Positions 34,404-45,805 are shown, counted from the stretch's first letter. The stretch is DNA of 64,000 nucleotides from Symsagittifera roscoffensis (GCF_963678635.1 NC_087062.1:14491289-14555288), one strand, 5' to 3'. Program-made: numbers and translations. The notes: generated by a model not told the origin, from the letters alone.

Positions 34404-35700
34404 GAGTAGGCCAGACTCCACGTGATATGAGAATTGGAAAAACTTGGAAATATCTCGAAAACAACGAACTATTGGCGGTACCTTTTGATAAGGGACTTGG
34501 GTTTTACGTCATGAAAAAACTTACTTATGAAGCAAAACTGACCTAATTGCTAGAATCAGAACAGTTTGAGAGACATGATAACATGAATGATTCAGTTGTT
34601 CAAAAAAAAATGAGAAAAATTTTGAACAAAGAACTACTGGCCATGAACAATAAGGATGAGATTACAGACGGCTTAAATGCTAGGTTGGGGTCAATTTGGG
34701 GTCAACCTGCACGAATTTATGGACTGGCTAAATTACATAAACAGGATACGCCTCTAAGACCTGTCCTCTTTCTCCCCGGTAGTTTCTATTGAGAAACTGA
34801 ATAAAGCACTAGCAAAATGTTTCGATAAAATCGAGGGTACAAATATTGAGACTTACAATGAAACAGCTGGGGATATTACAGAGAAAACAAAATTGGACTC
34901 TGAGGAGAGTATCATTTCCTTTGATGTGAAAAGCATGTACACATACGTTCCGCTCAAAGAAACCATTAACATCGCTCTTGAGAAACTAGATAGCCAGAGT
35001 GAGCCATCTGACTTGTCAAAAAGTACAATGAAACGCCTTTTGTAAATGACTGTTGGTAAAGTCCATTTTAATTGCAACGACACATGGTATGTACGGAAGG
35101 ATGGATTAGCCATGGGTGCATTCTCTGCTGAAGAAAGTTTTTTTTGACAGCCTATATGATATTTCGCTCTATATTAACAACTAGTCAATTAAAAGTCGGG
35201 AAAAGTTCTTAAGAATCACTTCAACAACTGAGAAGCAGCAAATAAAGAACAAAAAATGCATTGAATTGAAAAAAAAACTGAATAACAGTTTTAAGAAAAT
35301 TTTCAAGTTTTTCATTTGCCAAAGACGAAAATTTAAAAAAAAGAAAGTATTCATAAATCAAAATTATAGCAATATGTTACATTTTTAGGATAATTTCCTT
35401 ATTACCGGGTCAAAAATATCAATATTCATTTTTGAATTAAAAACTTTTTTTGAAAATATCAATATTTGTATCAAATTTCGATATATCGATACATCGATAA
35501 ATTATCAATGAATATCGGATTACCTGATTCTGGCAAACCTTTGGTTGAAAAACTATAAGAAAGTTCTGGCTATGGACATCCCTCAAAAATTTGTTATGCT
35601 AGAGGACATAAACGGAGAAATACCCAAAATCCAATGGAAGGATGTTTTTCAGAACCGAGTTAATAGAATGGAAGGATTAGTTGAATTGTTATCCTGAAAC
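34404..35700 (+). pseudogene. Penelope-like element reverse transcriptase, decayed (5' part)
   Basis: Fragments in several frames follow the order of a Penelope-like RT: PFDKGLGFYVMKK, then RIYGLAKLHKQDTPLRPV, FDVKSMYTYVPL, DGLAMGAF and, after about 370 bp of AT-rich insertion or decay (35150-35520), LANLWLKNYKKVLAMDIP. Stops and frameshifts break it repeatedly. Its likely GIY-YIG C-terminal end lies at 60609-61090, on the other side of the 24-kb LTR element. It starts about 290 bp upstream of, and opposite in orientation to, the zinc-transporter start codon. Confidence 0.75.
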
Positions 35701-35730
35701 GGCAGATCAATGTAAAATAAATTCCAGAAA

Positions 35731-35757
35731 CGTTTTCGACATAAAAGTCATCATCAG
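35731..35757 (-). ncRNA. Hammerhead-like core motif
   Basis: The minus strand reads CTGATGA, a short GAC/GTC stem with a six-base loop, then GAAA, the conserved core of hammerhead ribozymes. Such motifs are known in Penelope-like elements. Stems I and III are not clear here. It is antisense to the RT fragment, so it may belong to an inverted terminal copy. A degenerate similar motif (CTGATAATGG…GAAAACG) is at 61343-61368 on the plus strand. Confidence 0.4.
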
Positions 35758-35794
35758 CCAATCTAAAAAACAAAGCACCTGTAAAACCGGAATG

Positions 35795-35868
35795 GAAATG
35801 GATGTGTAGAAATTACAAGAAATGGATGTGTAGAAATTACAAAAAATTCCCGTGTAGAAATTACAAAA
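35795..35868 (+). repeat. Three short tandem repeats of about 24 bp
   Basis: GAAATGGATGTGTAGAAATT followed by ACAA occurs twice in tandem, then a third shorter unit (CGTGTAGAAATTACAA). It lies just upstream of the 5' LTR. Confidence 0.85.
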
Positions 35869-35911
35869 AAGGTATAAAAACTAACATTAAAAAGAATATA
35901 AAAAAAGTTTG

Positions 35912-36389
35912 TGTGCCATTCTGCCAGATTGGCACAGCGCAACCTTCCGGCGACACGAAAGAAAACGAATAAAGGCCTTAGTAACAAAAAATTACTGCGA
36001 AGGAGGGTCTAGATATTCCGAGAATTTGAATTCTTAAAATTTCGAGGGACGGGTCAATATTTGTGAGAATTACAAAAAGACGGCCATTTTGACTGGAAAG
36101 GACGAAAAAACAGAACAAAGACAAATATAGTAGAAAACGGTCGTACGAGAACACGAGAAAAACGGAGCCTCTTATCGTGGCAATAACACACGATAAGATC
36201 CATAGCAGTGGAAACTAGTGGAAAAGGAAGCTTCAGTGGGGAAGGAATATTCCGCGGAACCCTCCCGTGCCACAAATTGGGAGAGATAAGAGCGTTATCT
36301 CGAGAAGAACACGGGAGCGGAGGCTTGGTCCCCCAGAGACTGTTGAATTTGAAGGGACTATATAAAACTGACTTTGTAGCTACTTGGAT
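35912..36389 (+). repeat. 5' LTR of the giant element
   Basis: It starts TGTGCCATTCTGCCAGATTG, whose TGCCA/TGGCA can form a small terminal hairpin. It contains AATAAA at 35969-35974 and CTATATAAAA near 36359. Similarity to the 3' copy ends within CTACTTGGAT at 36389. The expected ..CA end is not seen, so the true 3' border is uncertain. Confidence 0.9.
36359..36368 (+). promoter_or_regulatory. TATA-like box near LTR end
   Basis: CTATATAAAA lies only about 25 bp before the point where similarity between the two LTRs stops. A start 25-30 bp downstream would lie at or beyond that point, which suggests that the shared repeat may be mostly U3. The same box is in the 3' LTR near 60130. Confidence 0.45.
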
Positions 36390-38576
36390 GTCATAAAACC
36401 TTGAATTAACACCGGTATTATTTGATATTTTAGAATATGAGTAGCTAGAAAGAGGAAAGTGTCAATCCATCTCCAATGGATTTAATATAGAACTGTCACT
36501 CAAAAACATATTAAAATAGGGTATTCGAGCCGTGTTTTTAATAGCAATCACGTAGTCTGAGGATCCGAGACTCAGCTATGTGGTTGTGTTTGCATGTAAA
36601 CGAAAGCTGATCAAAAGTCGTTTGACTGATGGCCTAAAAATAGTAACTTTTTACTTAGCCCTAAACAGACCAGAAAATCAACTGGCAAGGTCGAGACGGT
36701 GAACAACGAGTGGAATTAAGGTAACTGACGCCTGCCAGTTGTTAATAGGTACTTTTTCTACGCTCCGTCGCTGTGTAGTGTTTGGGCGAATGTTACATAG
36801 ACGTTTTTATGGCGCTCCTGGGTGGGCCTGTCAAAGGCATAAGACCATCATGATCAGCAAGCGTTTCAGCGACGAACCCTCCGCTCCGGGCGTATGCCCA
36901 AGTTAGAGGCCTTAATGACCGTTATTTTACTAGGGGGAAGGTGCGTACCCTCCGCCTAGTACTATTTAGCTTTTTAACTTAGTTAACACCGAAAATTCCG
37001 GGGGCCGGAGGGTTAGGTGGGAAGTCATGAGCCCGCTTATCCCAAGGTCCCGGGACCAAAAACAATTAAAGAGAAAGCGTAAAACCAAACAAAAATAGTG
37101 TATAACCAAGAAAAAGCCAAAAATAAATTTATTTGAAAACAAAAAAGTACAAAAAACAGTAAAAAAATTCCAAAAAAGACCAAAAACAGTAAAAAACATA
37201 AAGTGACAGTTTATGTGTTATTTCCGGACAAGATGTGATCTGACCTCCTGTTTGTTGTTGTTTCAGATTGATCTATATCATTTCTGATAGAAAGATTGTG
37301 TGTTTTGGTGAAGGGTTGGATACCCTCCCTTGAGTGTAATTTGAGTATTTAAGCACGTTAATGGTGATTTTGCCGGTGACCGGAGAGGGTAGAGTGGCAA
37401 GCTGACCGACGTGTTCCACACTCAACAGGGACGTAAGGACAACATCCACAACGACTGTTGGGTATCGTTGAAACAATTTTAGTATCATTCGGGTACTATT
37501 TCATTAAAACTTAAGTGGTGGGGGGCACGATTGGCGCGGTCCGATTGTACCCTCCGTCGATCACAAATTTCCGAGTTAAGGGTCTTAATTCGGGTATTTT
37601 GGTGCAAAGGAGGGTATAGTAAAAGTCATTTACGACTACTAATAGATTATTGTCTTTACTATATATTACTTATCTCCTATTTAGACCCAAGAAACACCCA
37701 ATTACCGATTTTCGACCAAACTATAGACCCCCAAATTTTTGGATATCTGAGCTTTTCCGAACAGCAAGAAGCTTTTTTATAGGGAGTAGCTACGTAGTTC
37801 AATCCCCCTGACTAAAGAAGCCGATTGAGAAAAGACTCAGTAGAAGTTCGAAAAACGAAAATTTTTTGATCAAAACTTCGATAATTTTCTGAATTTTGTC
37901 AATCTGTTTTGGGGATCGAGTTTTTGAGTTTTTAGAGTTAGAGCTATAAAATTTTTTGTGTCAGGAGCGTGCTAGCATAATGTGCTCGGCTGCCAGGAAA
38001 ATCTTGAGTAACCCTCCGATTAGCTCCGTGGATAGAGCTAACGACTTAAGGATTGGAAAAGGAAGGGATCGGAGGGTCCAAATTTGATAGTTATTGGCCA
38101 AATTTTTGTCTCCAAACCAATTTTGGTCGGGTTTTTTGCATTATTCCAGTGCCGTACAGGGATACTACGCTCGTTTCAATTATTTTTAGGCACTTTCAAC
38201 AGGAATTGCTGAAAAAGTTTCTCAGAACCTATATAGGTGGTGAAAAAAGGCCAGTTGGACAAACAGGTTTTTGGCAATTTCTCAAAGACTAGCCAACTGA
38301 TCGGGATAATTTTGATACCATAAGTCGAAGTTTTGGACCAATTTTCCGGACCGCAACTGTTTTTGGGTTGATAATCTCGGAAAAGAAAATTTTTTTAGAA
38401 TTTGTTGGTTCGTAGGGTCCAAATTATAGGTAACCCTCCGTACGGCAGAAAATTTTATCAAAACACCTTTTTATCCTGCTGGGAAGGTTGACCGTGTCAG
38501 CCAACCTGGTTTTAAGTGAGTTACACCGCATTCGGAGGCTTTATTGCGGTAAGTTAACCTTTTTCCTGATTTTTGC

Positions 38577-38945
38577 GGAACCCTCCGGAGTAACCCTCCG
38601 GAGTGACTTAAGCCCTTTAGCAACCCTCCTTAGTGGAGATTTTCCACGAGACCCTCCGAAGAAGTTAAAAACAACATCCCGTAGGGAATTTAGCTTGTTT
38701 TGACGCTTTCTTAAGCTAGTTTAAGGTCATTTTCAAAAATTTGAAAATTTTGGAAGAACCCTCCGAAGTAACCCTCCAGAGCATATTAAGCCTCTTATTG
38801 ACCCTCCTTAGTGAGTTAAGGGGGACCCTCCGAAGTCTCTTGGGTGACTAAGGTACCCTCCGAAGTGACCCTCCGGAGTAGGCTAAGTGTCTTAGCAACC
38901 CTCCGAAGTAACCCTCCGGAGTGACTTAAACCTCTTAACAACCCT
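38577..38945 (+). repeat. Cluster of CCCTCCGAAG/CCCTCCGGAG repeats
   Basis: More than ten copies of ACCCTCCGRAGT alternate with a GACTTAAGCCTCTTAGCA-like spacer. CTCCGGAG is self-complementary, so pairs of repeats can form hairpins or pair with each other. Confidence 0.9.
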
Positions 38946-39160
38946 CCTTGTTAGAAACTTGAGGAAACCTTCTGTGGCGATTTGGGAAACGGAAATTATC
39001 CATATAATTGAGATCATATTAGGATATTAGGCGTGTTTATTAAGATCATAGGAGCCCATTTTGAGCCGGAAATTCGTGATCAACTTTGGATTCTAGATCG
39101 GGTGCATCAGAAGTACCCGAACCAAAATTTTTTTTTCTTGATTGTGATTTTGGTTGTGTG

Positions 39161-39500
39161 GTTGCCTTGAGCTACTTACTTGGAAAGTTCGGGCAATCCG
39201 GGAACAAATAAAAGAAGACCTCGGTGAGTATATTAGGCAAATACACACTCACTTGAGAAGAAAAGTTGTTCCCTGCTCTCGTGCACTTGGAGCGTTCCGG
39301 GTGTGGGGGAGCTTTTTCATAGACTTAAGAAATTTTCGGTCAGAGGTTGCCTTGAGCTACTTAGTAGGACCGCTCGGGCAATCGCAGGACACCTAAAAGA
39401 AGACCTCGGTGGGTGTATTAGGCAAATACACACTCACTTGAGAAGAAATATGTCCTGGGCTTCGTTCTTTCGGATCGTTCCGATTGAGGGAAGTCTTTTT
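39161..39500 (+). repeat. 185-bp tandem duplication with donor-like site
   Basis: The copies start GTTGCCTTGAGCTACTTA at 39161 and 39346. The first contains CTCGGTGAGTAT near 39220, a good splice-donor match; the second has CTCGGTGGGTGT. Both share TATTAGGCAAATACACACTC. Confidence 0.85.
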
Positions 39501-39914
39501 CTTTAGGACTAAGTTTTATTGATCTGCTTCTGAATCATCACTGCTTTTTACCAAAGATTGTTTTATTTTAACAAAACAGTGACTTGATAAGAGTGTGGCT
39601 GTAAATTGATACTGACGAAAGGTCGCTGTCACCTGTAGGATATTCTTATTTGATTATCAATTCTGTTTTGTGTATTGATTATATCTGGTGAAAACTTTGT
39701 GATACTGTTATACTATACAACGGGGTTGAGTTAGCACTGTAGCAATACCAAGTAGGCCCTGTGTGTAACTTTAGCTGAGTCACTAAGATTGTCATTGAGA
39801 AATCTAAGAGACATTTTTGATACTTACGAGATCGAAGAGGCAGCGCTAAGTAATTTAACTTGAACTTGTTTGCGGTACGTGTGCATCGCCACTGAATTAT
39901 AAGAATATTGTTAT

Positions 39915-41420
39915 TTGTCACAAAGTATGCAGCGCAGGGACTCGTTAGGATCGACCACTAAGATTCCCAGGCTGAGCAAGGGAAGCACGCAAAAATTTAA
40001 AACTAGGCGTAGCCAATCCTCGTTTAGCAGCGCTTCCGACGTGTTTGCTGAAAACGAATCGACTAAAGGTCAACCTGATCTTTCAGTGAGCGAAATGAAA
40101 CTAAGGAGCGAGAAAAACCTCGATGGCGATCAAGGCCGGAGCGCCGAGGCCGGACCCGCGAGCGAAACGCTTGTGGACCTCTTTGACGAAGGAGAACAGA
40201 CGCTTATTCGACCCGACTTTGAGCCGAGCGAGGACCTCGAGCGGGAGGAAGTTGAGAGAACGGAGGAGATCTCGGAGCGTTCCGAGGTCGAGCCGCGAGA
40301 GGAAATGTTTTTCAGGGGAATGTCCAAATCGGAGACCAAGAGTCATAGGTGGAGGAGAGAATTTTCACATCCAGCTAATACCCACTCATCTCTGGCCAAG
40401 CAGAGCAACAACGCGATGATGTCGAGTATAAGCCCGAGTGAAGAACAACCGGGTTCGAAGGCCAAGAAGAGCTGGAAGTCTTTGTACGATGAGCGCATGG
40501 CGTCACTACGGACTGAAGGTTTATCTTCCAGTTATGACCACCCGGAGATAACCCATCCGGATGTGAACTTCACACCGTGCCCAAGGAACGACACGAGCAA
40601 GAAGGCGTCTTCCGCCTCGTCGACCAGGCCCATGTCAGATGGGATAACGATGGGAGCGTCATCAACATTCGACAGGTTAGTGACGTCGATGAGCAAGCAA
40701 AAAGCCGGCGCATCATCAAGTACCAGGCTGCAGCCGCAGTTGACCTCATCTTCTTTGGGACTAACCCCGCCATTTGGGGCAGCTGGCGAAATAAGTGACA
40801 AGTTCGCTGGTGTAATGAATGATCTGGATGAACTGAGACGGGACATGACCAAGAGAATAGATCAAGTTGACGAGAGAGCTCACCAGGGTCGGGAGAATTT
40901 GAGAGATGAACTAACGCACGTGAAGTCGCAGGCGAGGGTTGATCAGGCTCAATTGATTCGCAACACCGATCAATGCCTAGCGGAGAGCCTGGCACAGGCA
41001 ATCAAGGAGTCAGAGGAAAGAGAGGCTAGGATGACGAGAGAGATCGAGCGATTGTTGAACGATCATGATAGTACCTACGCCCACACGATGACTAGCCTGG
41101 AAAAAAGGTTAGATGCCAAATCTGACTTAATGATGCGGAAGCTTGACGCGATCTTGAATGGGAGCAATTGGGAGGAGCGTTCGAACCAAAGGGAGCGCTC
41201 ACGCCATGCGAATGATGGAGATGGTACGGGCAGCTACGCCAGAGCCCAGCAAAACTCGAGAACGAACTACGAACCTAGGAATAGGGAGCGGCCAAGGGCA
41301 GCCCCGTCGAGGCCTGGCTGGACGAATCCAGTCCCGCCGGAAGCAGATGCTACTCCGGAGACAAGGTTGCCAACTGTGCCACAAGTCAGTTTAGTGCCAG
41401 ATTTGACTACAGTCTCATAG
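39915..41420 (+). CDS. Gag N-terminal ORF (coiled-coil rich)
   Basis: 501 codons from ATG 39924 or the earlier frame start, ending at TAG 41418-41420, after which the same frame continues for another 90 codons. The first 250 residues are Ser/Glu/Arg-rich and probably disordered. Residues about 295-420 are strongly heptad-like (DELRRDMTKRIDQVDERAHQ), predicted coiled coil. It is followed by an Arg/Pro-rich tail. The position upstream of the capsid-like region suggests a matrix-type Gag part. There is no recognised domain. The TAG may be a mutation in this copy. Confidence 0.7.
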   Translation: MSQSMQRRDSLGSTTKIPRLSKGSTQKFKTRRSQSSFSSASDVFAENESTKGQPDLSVSEMKLRSEKNLDGDQGRSAEAGPASETLVDLFDEGEQTLIRPDFEPSEDLEREEVERTEEISERSEVEPREEMFFRGMSKSETKSHRWRREFSHPANTHSSLAKQSNNAMMSSISPSEEQPGSKAKKSWKSLYDERMASLRTEGLSSSYDHPEITHPDVNFTPCPRNDTSKKASSASSTRPMSDGITMGASSTFDRLVTSMSKQKAGASSSTRLQPQLTSSSLGLTPPFGAAGEISDKFAGVMNDLDELRRDMTKRIDQVDERAHQGRENLRDELTHVKSQARVDQAQLIRNTDQCLAESLAQAIKESEEREARMTREIERLLNDHDSTYAHTMTSLEKRLDAKSDLMMRKLDAILNGSNWEERSNQRERSRHANDGDGTGSYARAQQNSRTNYEPRNRERPRAAPSRPGWTNPVPPEADATPETRLPTVPQVSLVPDLTTVS

Positions 41421-41426
41421 GATACG

Positions 41427-42303
41427 ATGATGTATGCCTCGATGTTTGAGCCTCTGAATAGATCTCTCGAGACATTCATCACTAAGCTCTCGAAGTCAAC
41501 CGAGAGAGGAGAGAAGTCAAGAAGGACACTGAAAAAGCCGAAGTCGTACAAAGACGAGTCAGACGGCTGCATTGACACTTGGATAGAAGTGATGAAGTTG
41601 CATTTTGAGGAAGATAGTCTCCAAGAAACAAGAGTGCAGCGCGCTAACAAGCAACCTGGAGGGTACTGCACTAAATTGTGTACTGGCGAAAAGAACCAAT
41701 GAGAGAGATAGCGCTCGCAAGATATTCGACATCCTGCTGAATCGTTTCGGCTCTGGAGTACAAGGGCACCAGGCTATAGTGAAGTTCGAAAAGAGGCGTC
41801 AAAGAGATGACGAATCCATAGACAAATTTTTGGACGACCTTGAATTGCTTAGGAGGAGAAGCAATCCCGATGAGAAAATATCCGAGCGAAACTTGGCGAT
41901 TGCTTCAAAGTTCATGGACGGAGTAAAGAGTGAAGAGTTGAAGACGATGTTGGCCACACACTTCACCCTGTCGCTTGACCAGGTACCCACGCCCGACGAC
42001 TTGCGTATGAAGTCACGCGAGTATTTACTCATAAAACAGAGGGCGCAAAACCGTTACAGGAATTATGGCAACTATAGCGGGACAAACACTGGTGCGAATT
42101 CCAGTTGGTACAAACCTCGCGATGACATGGATAAGAGGAGGTCGTGTGCGAATTGTGGTTCGATGGACCATCACGTTTCCGCGTGTTCTGCATACAAACA
42201 GAACATGAAGGCCATAGGCTACTTTCTCGAAGACTCCGACGCGACCGACGAGGATCATAAAGAGTACGTCAGAGGGCTCAGCATGAAATATGGTCCGATG
42301 TGA
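41427..42303 (+). pseudogene. Gag capsid and first zinc knuckle, frameshifted
   Basis: Two overlapping frames (41427-41702, then 41605-42303) make up a retrotransposon capsid-like region. It has DTWIEVMKLHFEED in the first frame, LEGTALNCVLAKR and a helical KFLDDLELLRRR in the second, then a CCHC zinc knuckle (CANCGSMDHHVSAC, 42145-42186). A +1 frame change lies near 41630. The second frame stops at TGA 42301-42303. Gag binds and packages the element RNA. Confidence 0.8.
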
Positions 42304-43119
42304 TTCTTCTGTAATTTAGAGGGACACTTCAAGTCGGATTGTACTCAATTTTGGGATGCAGTAGCGGACGCGAAACATCCCCGCCATGAAGAGGCGCTTT
42401 CGGGTGTCAAGGCCAGTCGAGCACGTCTGATGAACGAAGCCGAGTCTCGGAGAAAGGAGACGACACCGAGCACCTTTACGACTACGAAGGTAAAGACACT
42501 GCCTGACGAGGTGGTAGCCTCGAACCTGGAGGCAGAGTCGGCTAGCCCACTCAAGGTGGATTACGGTCTGGCGGCAAAGACAGCGTTGCAGAATGTCATA
42601 CAGGAGCTAGCCACGAAAGAAGTGGAGCAATGGGTAAGGTCGGAGCTGGAGAGCACAGATCTTCGGGAAAGTTTTAATATTCTGGGTAAAACAACGAAAA
42701 TAGAAGACAAAGAGGAACCCAGGAAGCAGGGACTAAAACTGAATGTTATATCTGGTAGAACTTTCGGCATGACGAAGGAAGGGACGAAGATAATGTCCAT
42801 TATCTCAGTCGCAGGGCACCAGGTGGTCAAGAACTTGAGTGAACCATCCGAGATTACACTAGTCCACCTGGACATTTATGACTACCTGAGGGAGAAAGAT
42901 CCCAAACTGGACTCCAGGGCAGTGCGAGCGCTGCTCACGACAGGAGGTCCGAGGCTGATGAAAGTGGATGGACATTACATCGAAGTCCATGGCCCATACC
43001 CGATTCTAATGAATGTGGATGGCATCAATATCTACACAAAAGCTCACGTAACTGATGCGAACGATCAGATTGGCCGAATATACATTGGTCAAGAGGAGCT
43101 GAAGGTTAGACGAATCTGA
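42301..43119 (+). pseudogene. Gag-Pro linker with second zinc knuckle
   Basis: The same frame continues after TGA 42301. The next codons give FFCNLEGHFKSDC, which fits a second CCHC knuckle if the stop stands where its first cysteine should be. The remaining 229 codons (from ATG 42430) are a mixed charged linker of unknown role leading into the protease. The frame ends at TGA 43117-43119 and again continues in frame. Confidence 0.7.
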
Positions 43120-43400
43120 CACAACGCCATGCTCGAACAAGATGCGGTGCACATAGGTTGCGAAGCCGATCTGGCAGCACATGTGCTAGATCTGCAGGGC
43201 AGACAACTTTCAGTGAAAGGACTGTTAGACACGGGTGCAGTGGTAAGTGTCATGCCAGTCAAAACCTGAACTGACATGGGCTTTGACAGGTCGGATCTGA
43301 TACCGACAAACATAAGACTGGCAGCTGCCAATCAGGGAGCGATCTATGTGACTGGAGAACCCCGATCATTTCACTGCAACTTGGAGGAAGAAATCTTTGG
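43120..43400 (+). pseudogene. Aspartic protease segment, broken
   Basis: In frame with the preceding linker, GLLDTGAVVSVMP carries the retroviral-type active site DTG (43228-43236). A TGA at 43267 interrupts it about ten residues later, and the frame shifts near 43360 before the ILGRDF-type C-terminal part at 43443, which lies in the next ORF. Confidence 0.8.
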
Positions 43401-45055
43401 ATGAGCTTCCTAGTAGTGGAGAATTTGGACGAATCCGATCAGTTCATCTTAGGAAGGGACTTCGTACGCAATTTTGATGTCACGATCGATCTCAATGACG
43501 GGTTGATTAGGATCAAGGATCCTGAGAGAAAGTATGAAAAGAAACCCCTTAATAAGATCCTAATTAACCAGGCCAAGGTGCCAATTTTTCTGGATCGAAA
43601 AGTTAGATTAAAACCAAACCAAGCCGTAGTAGCGACGTTTAGGATGAGGAACTTGAATGAACTCAGCAATGACAGACAGGTGTGTCTGGTACCAAATCCA
43701 AACAGTAAAAGCTCGGCTATTTTAGGAAGAAGCTTCTCACTCACTCAGAGCGGACTGTGTGTGAGTGTGTTGTTGAACACAGAAGCAACAACAGTGACAA
43801 TACAGGGGGGAAAGAAACTTGGCTATGCTTTGCCTCTGAACACAGGCTTTCAGAGTGTGGAGAACTTGAAGAAGTTTGATGTAACTAAATGTCCCTTGCA
43901 TGCGAACCAAGAATGCATATTGAAGAGAGTAAATGAATTGAAATCTTCTAGGAAACTGTTTTCAATGAAGTCGGAAACAGATAATGGGTTGTCTAGTTGT
44001 TCCAACTTTCCCGAGAGGCCGACAGAAACAGAGTTAGCAGCGAATAAACCGGTCCTACCTGAGATAGAACATTTGAAGGTTAAAATATCAGATAAGGAAC
44101 TAGATTCGCTCAGGGCGGTGCTAAGTCGGAACGCAGACGTTTTTTCGAAACATAAGGCCGACATAGGTTGCTGTAACTTTGTAGAACACGAAATTGAGAA
44201 AGAAGAGGGCTCGGTACCTCATAGGGAAGGGGCGAGAAGAATGACCCCTCACAAGTCAAAAGCATGCAGGAAGGAAACCGAGATGTTAATGGAGTATGAC
44301 ATGATCAAGCCATCGAAGTCCCCGTGGGCTTGTGGCGTGGTCATGGCGAAAAAGAAAGGGGGGCAACTCAGGTTTTGTTGTGATTTTGGTTATCTGAACG
44401 CAGTGACTATTAAGGACGCATACCCGATTCCCCGCATCGATGAGAGCCTATCCAAGCTGGGAGACGCGAAATTCTTCACGACGTTGGATTTGGGCTCTGC
44501 GTTCTGGCAAGTGCCACTCCGAAAGCAAAATCGTGAAAAAACAAGCTTCGCGTGCGAGCTAGAGTTGTTCCAGTGGAAGAGGATGCCGTTCGGGTTGTGC
44601 AACGCGACGGCCACATTCCAGCGACTGATGGCCCAGGCACTCACGAGCGTGACTAAGAAATACGGGAATCTCATCATGTGTTATGTCGATGATGTTGTGA
44701 TTGCAACACCAACCTTAGAGGACCACATAGAGAGGTTGGACGAGGTGTTTACTTGCATGAAGCAGGCGGGTCTGAAATGCAAACCCTCTAAGTGTGAAAT
44801 CCTCAGGGATTCCATAAAGTATCTGGGCCGCCTGGTTGACAAACATGGAGTGAGACCAGATCCCGAAGCGGTTGAAGCAGTGCTGACCTGGAAGGCACCT
44901 AAAACAGATACACAGCTGATGAGTTTTCTGGGATTCGCAAATTATTATCGAGAGTTCATCAAGGGGTATGCTGACAAGATATACCCCATGCAGAGGCTGA
45001 TGAGAAACAAGGGCAAAAAGTTCACCTGGACTGATGAGGCACAAATTTCATTTGA
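43401..45055 (+). CDS. pol: Pol: protease C-terminus and reverse transcriptase
   Basis: A long frame opens with SFLVVENLDESDQFILGRD, the end of the Ty3/gypsy protease, then about 250 residues of linker, then RT. RT blocks in order are SPWACGVVMAKKKGG, RFCCDFGYLNAVT, FTTLDLGSAFWQV, FQWKRMPFGLCNA and the catalytic YVDD (44682-44693), then the KYLGRLVDKHGV thumb and FLGFANYYREFIKGY. It synthesises the element's cDNA from RNA. The frame becomes nonsense near 45060 (indel), just before RNase H. DFGYLN replaces the usual DYRxLN pattern. Confidence 0.93.
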
Positions 45056-45805
45056 AAGCGTGAACTTTGCGAGGCACCGGTCCTCGGCATGCCAACAGAG
45101 AAGGGAATGTTCGTGCTGGACACGGATGCATCAGTGGTTGCGATATCGGGCATACTTCACCAGGAGCAGGAGTGGAACGGGAGAACGGTTCTCCGTCCAA
45201 TAGCCTACGGAAGTAAGGTCTTGAGCGACACTGAGATGAAGTATGGCGCACCAAAAGCGGAAATGTTCGCGGTGATCACTTTTGTGGAAAAGTACCGGGC
45301 TTACTTGGGGAGTGCTCCTTTCAAGTTGCGTGTGGATAATCGTGCCCTTGCCTGGCTGAAAACCTATTCGATGGACTAAAGTTATATTGGTCGTTGGATC
45401 GTGCGCCTGGATGGATACCACATGATCATAGAGCACCGGACCCGTGACAAGCATCAGAATGCTGATAGCCTCAGTAAGAAGACAGATTTCTATGAGCGCT
45501 TCGAAGAGAAGCAGGCTAACCAAGCAGAGATCAAAGACGGGTTTTCATTCCTAGACAAGGAAACCTACGACAAACTACCACTCACTAAGTGGCTGGACAA
45601 GTCAGGGCACCCTATACCAGGACACCCTGACCTTCCAGTGGAAACGGCCGCTGAGATAAAGGTTTTAGCCAGGGGTGAACCCGTTCCGCTGGATCTGCTA
45701 GTCCGATCCAATCTGGTGCAGCAGGAGCTTACCAGGCTGGGTATAAACAGCATAGTTCTGCTAAATAGGACAGTGAATGTGGCGCCGGACGTCGAAACTT
45801 CGTGA
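45056..45805 (+). pseudogene. pol: Pol: RNase H and connection, broken
   Basis: From 45089 a new frame gives FVLDTDASVVAISGILHQ (catalytic Asp in DTDAS, 45119-45133), PIAYGSKVL, then LRVDNRALAWL. A TAA at 45377-45379 interrupts it, after which IIEHRTRDKHQNADSLSK continues in the same frame. That is the RNase H end, followed by a connection of about 120 residues, to TGA 45803. RNase H removes the RNA strand during reverse transcription. Confidence 0.88.

Larger units (their letters stand above)
36390..39914 (+). other. Long leader of the giant element, no ORF, CCCTCCG-rich
   Basis: About 3.5 kb separate the 5' LTR from the first long ORF. No conserved coding frame is seen. Motif CCCTCCG recurs many times from about 36875 to 38945, densest at 38577-38945. 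A 185-bp tandem duplication lies at 39161-39500. Functions such as packaging, translation control or splicing are possible but only inferred. Confidence 0.7.

Noticed and set aside
36385-36402. Primer-binding site TGGATGTCATAA directly after the 5' LTR
   Set aside because: It starts with TGG but the first bases are also present after the 3' LTR, and I could not match it to a tRNA 3' end.
42301-42303. TGA read as cysteine, tryptophan or selenocysteine
   Set aside because: The host gene uses TGA as its stop, no readthrough context is seen, and the same copy also has TAA, TAG and frameshifts, so decay is simpler.
45131-45523. 130-codon minus-strand ORF and other minus-strand ORFs within 40-58 kb
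   Set aside because: All lie antisense to recognisable pol or module frames and show no domain patterns.
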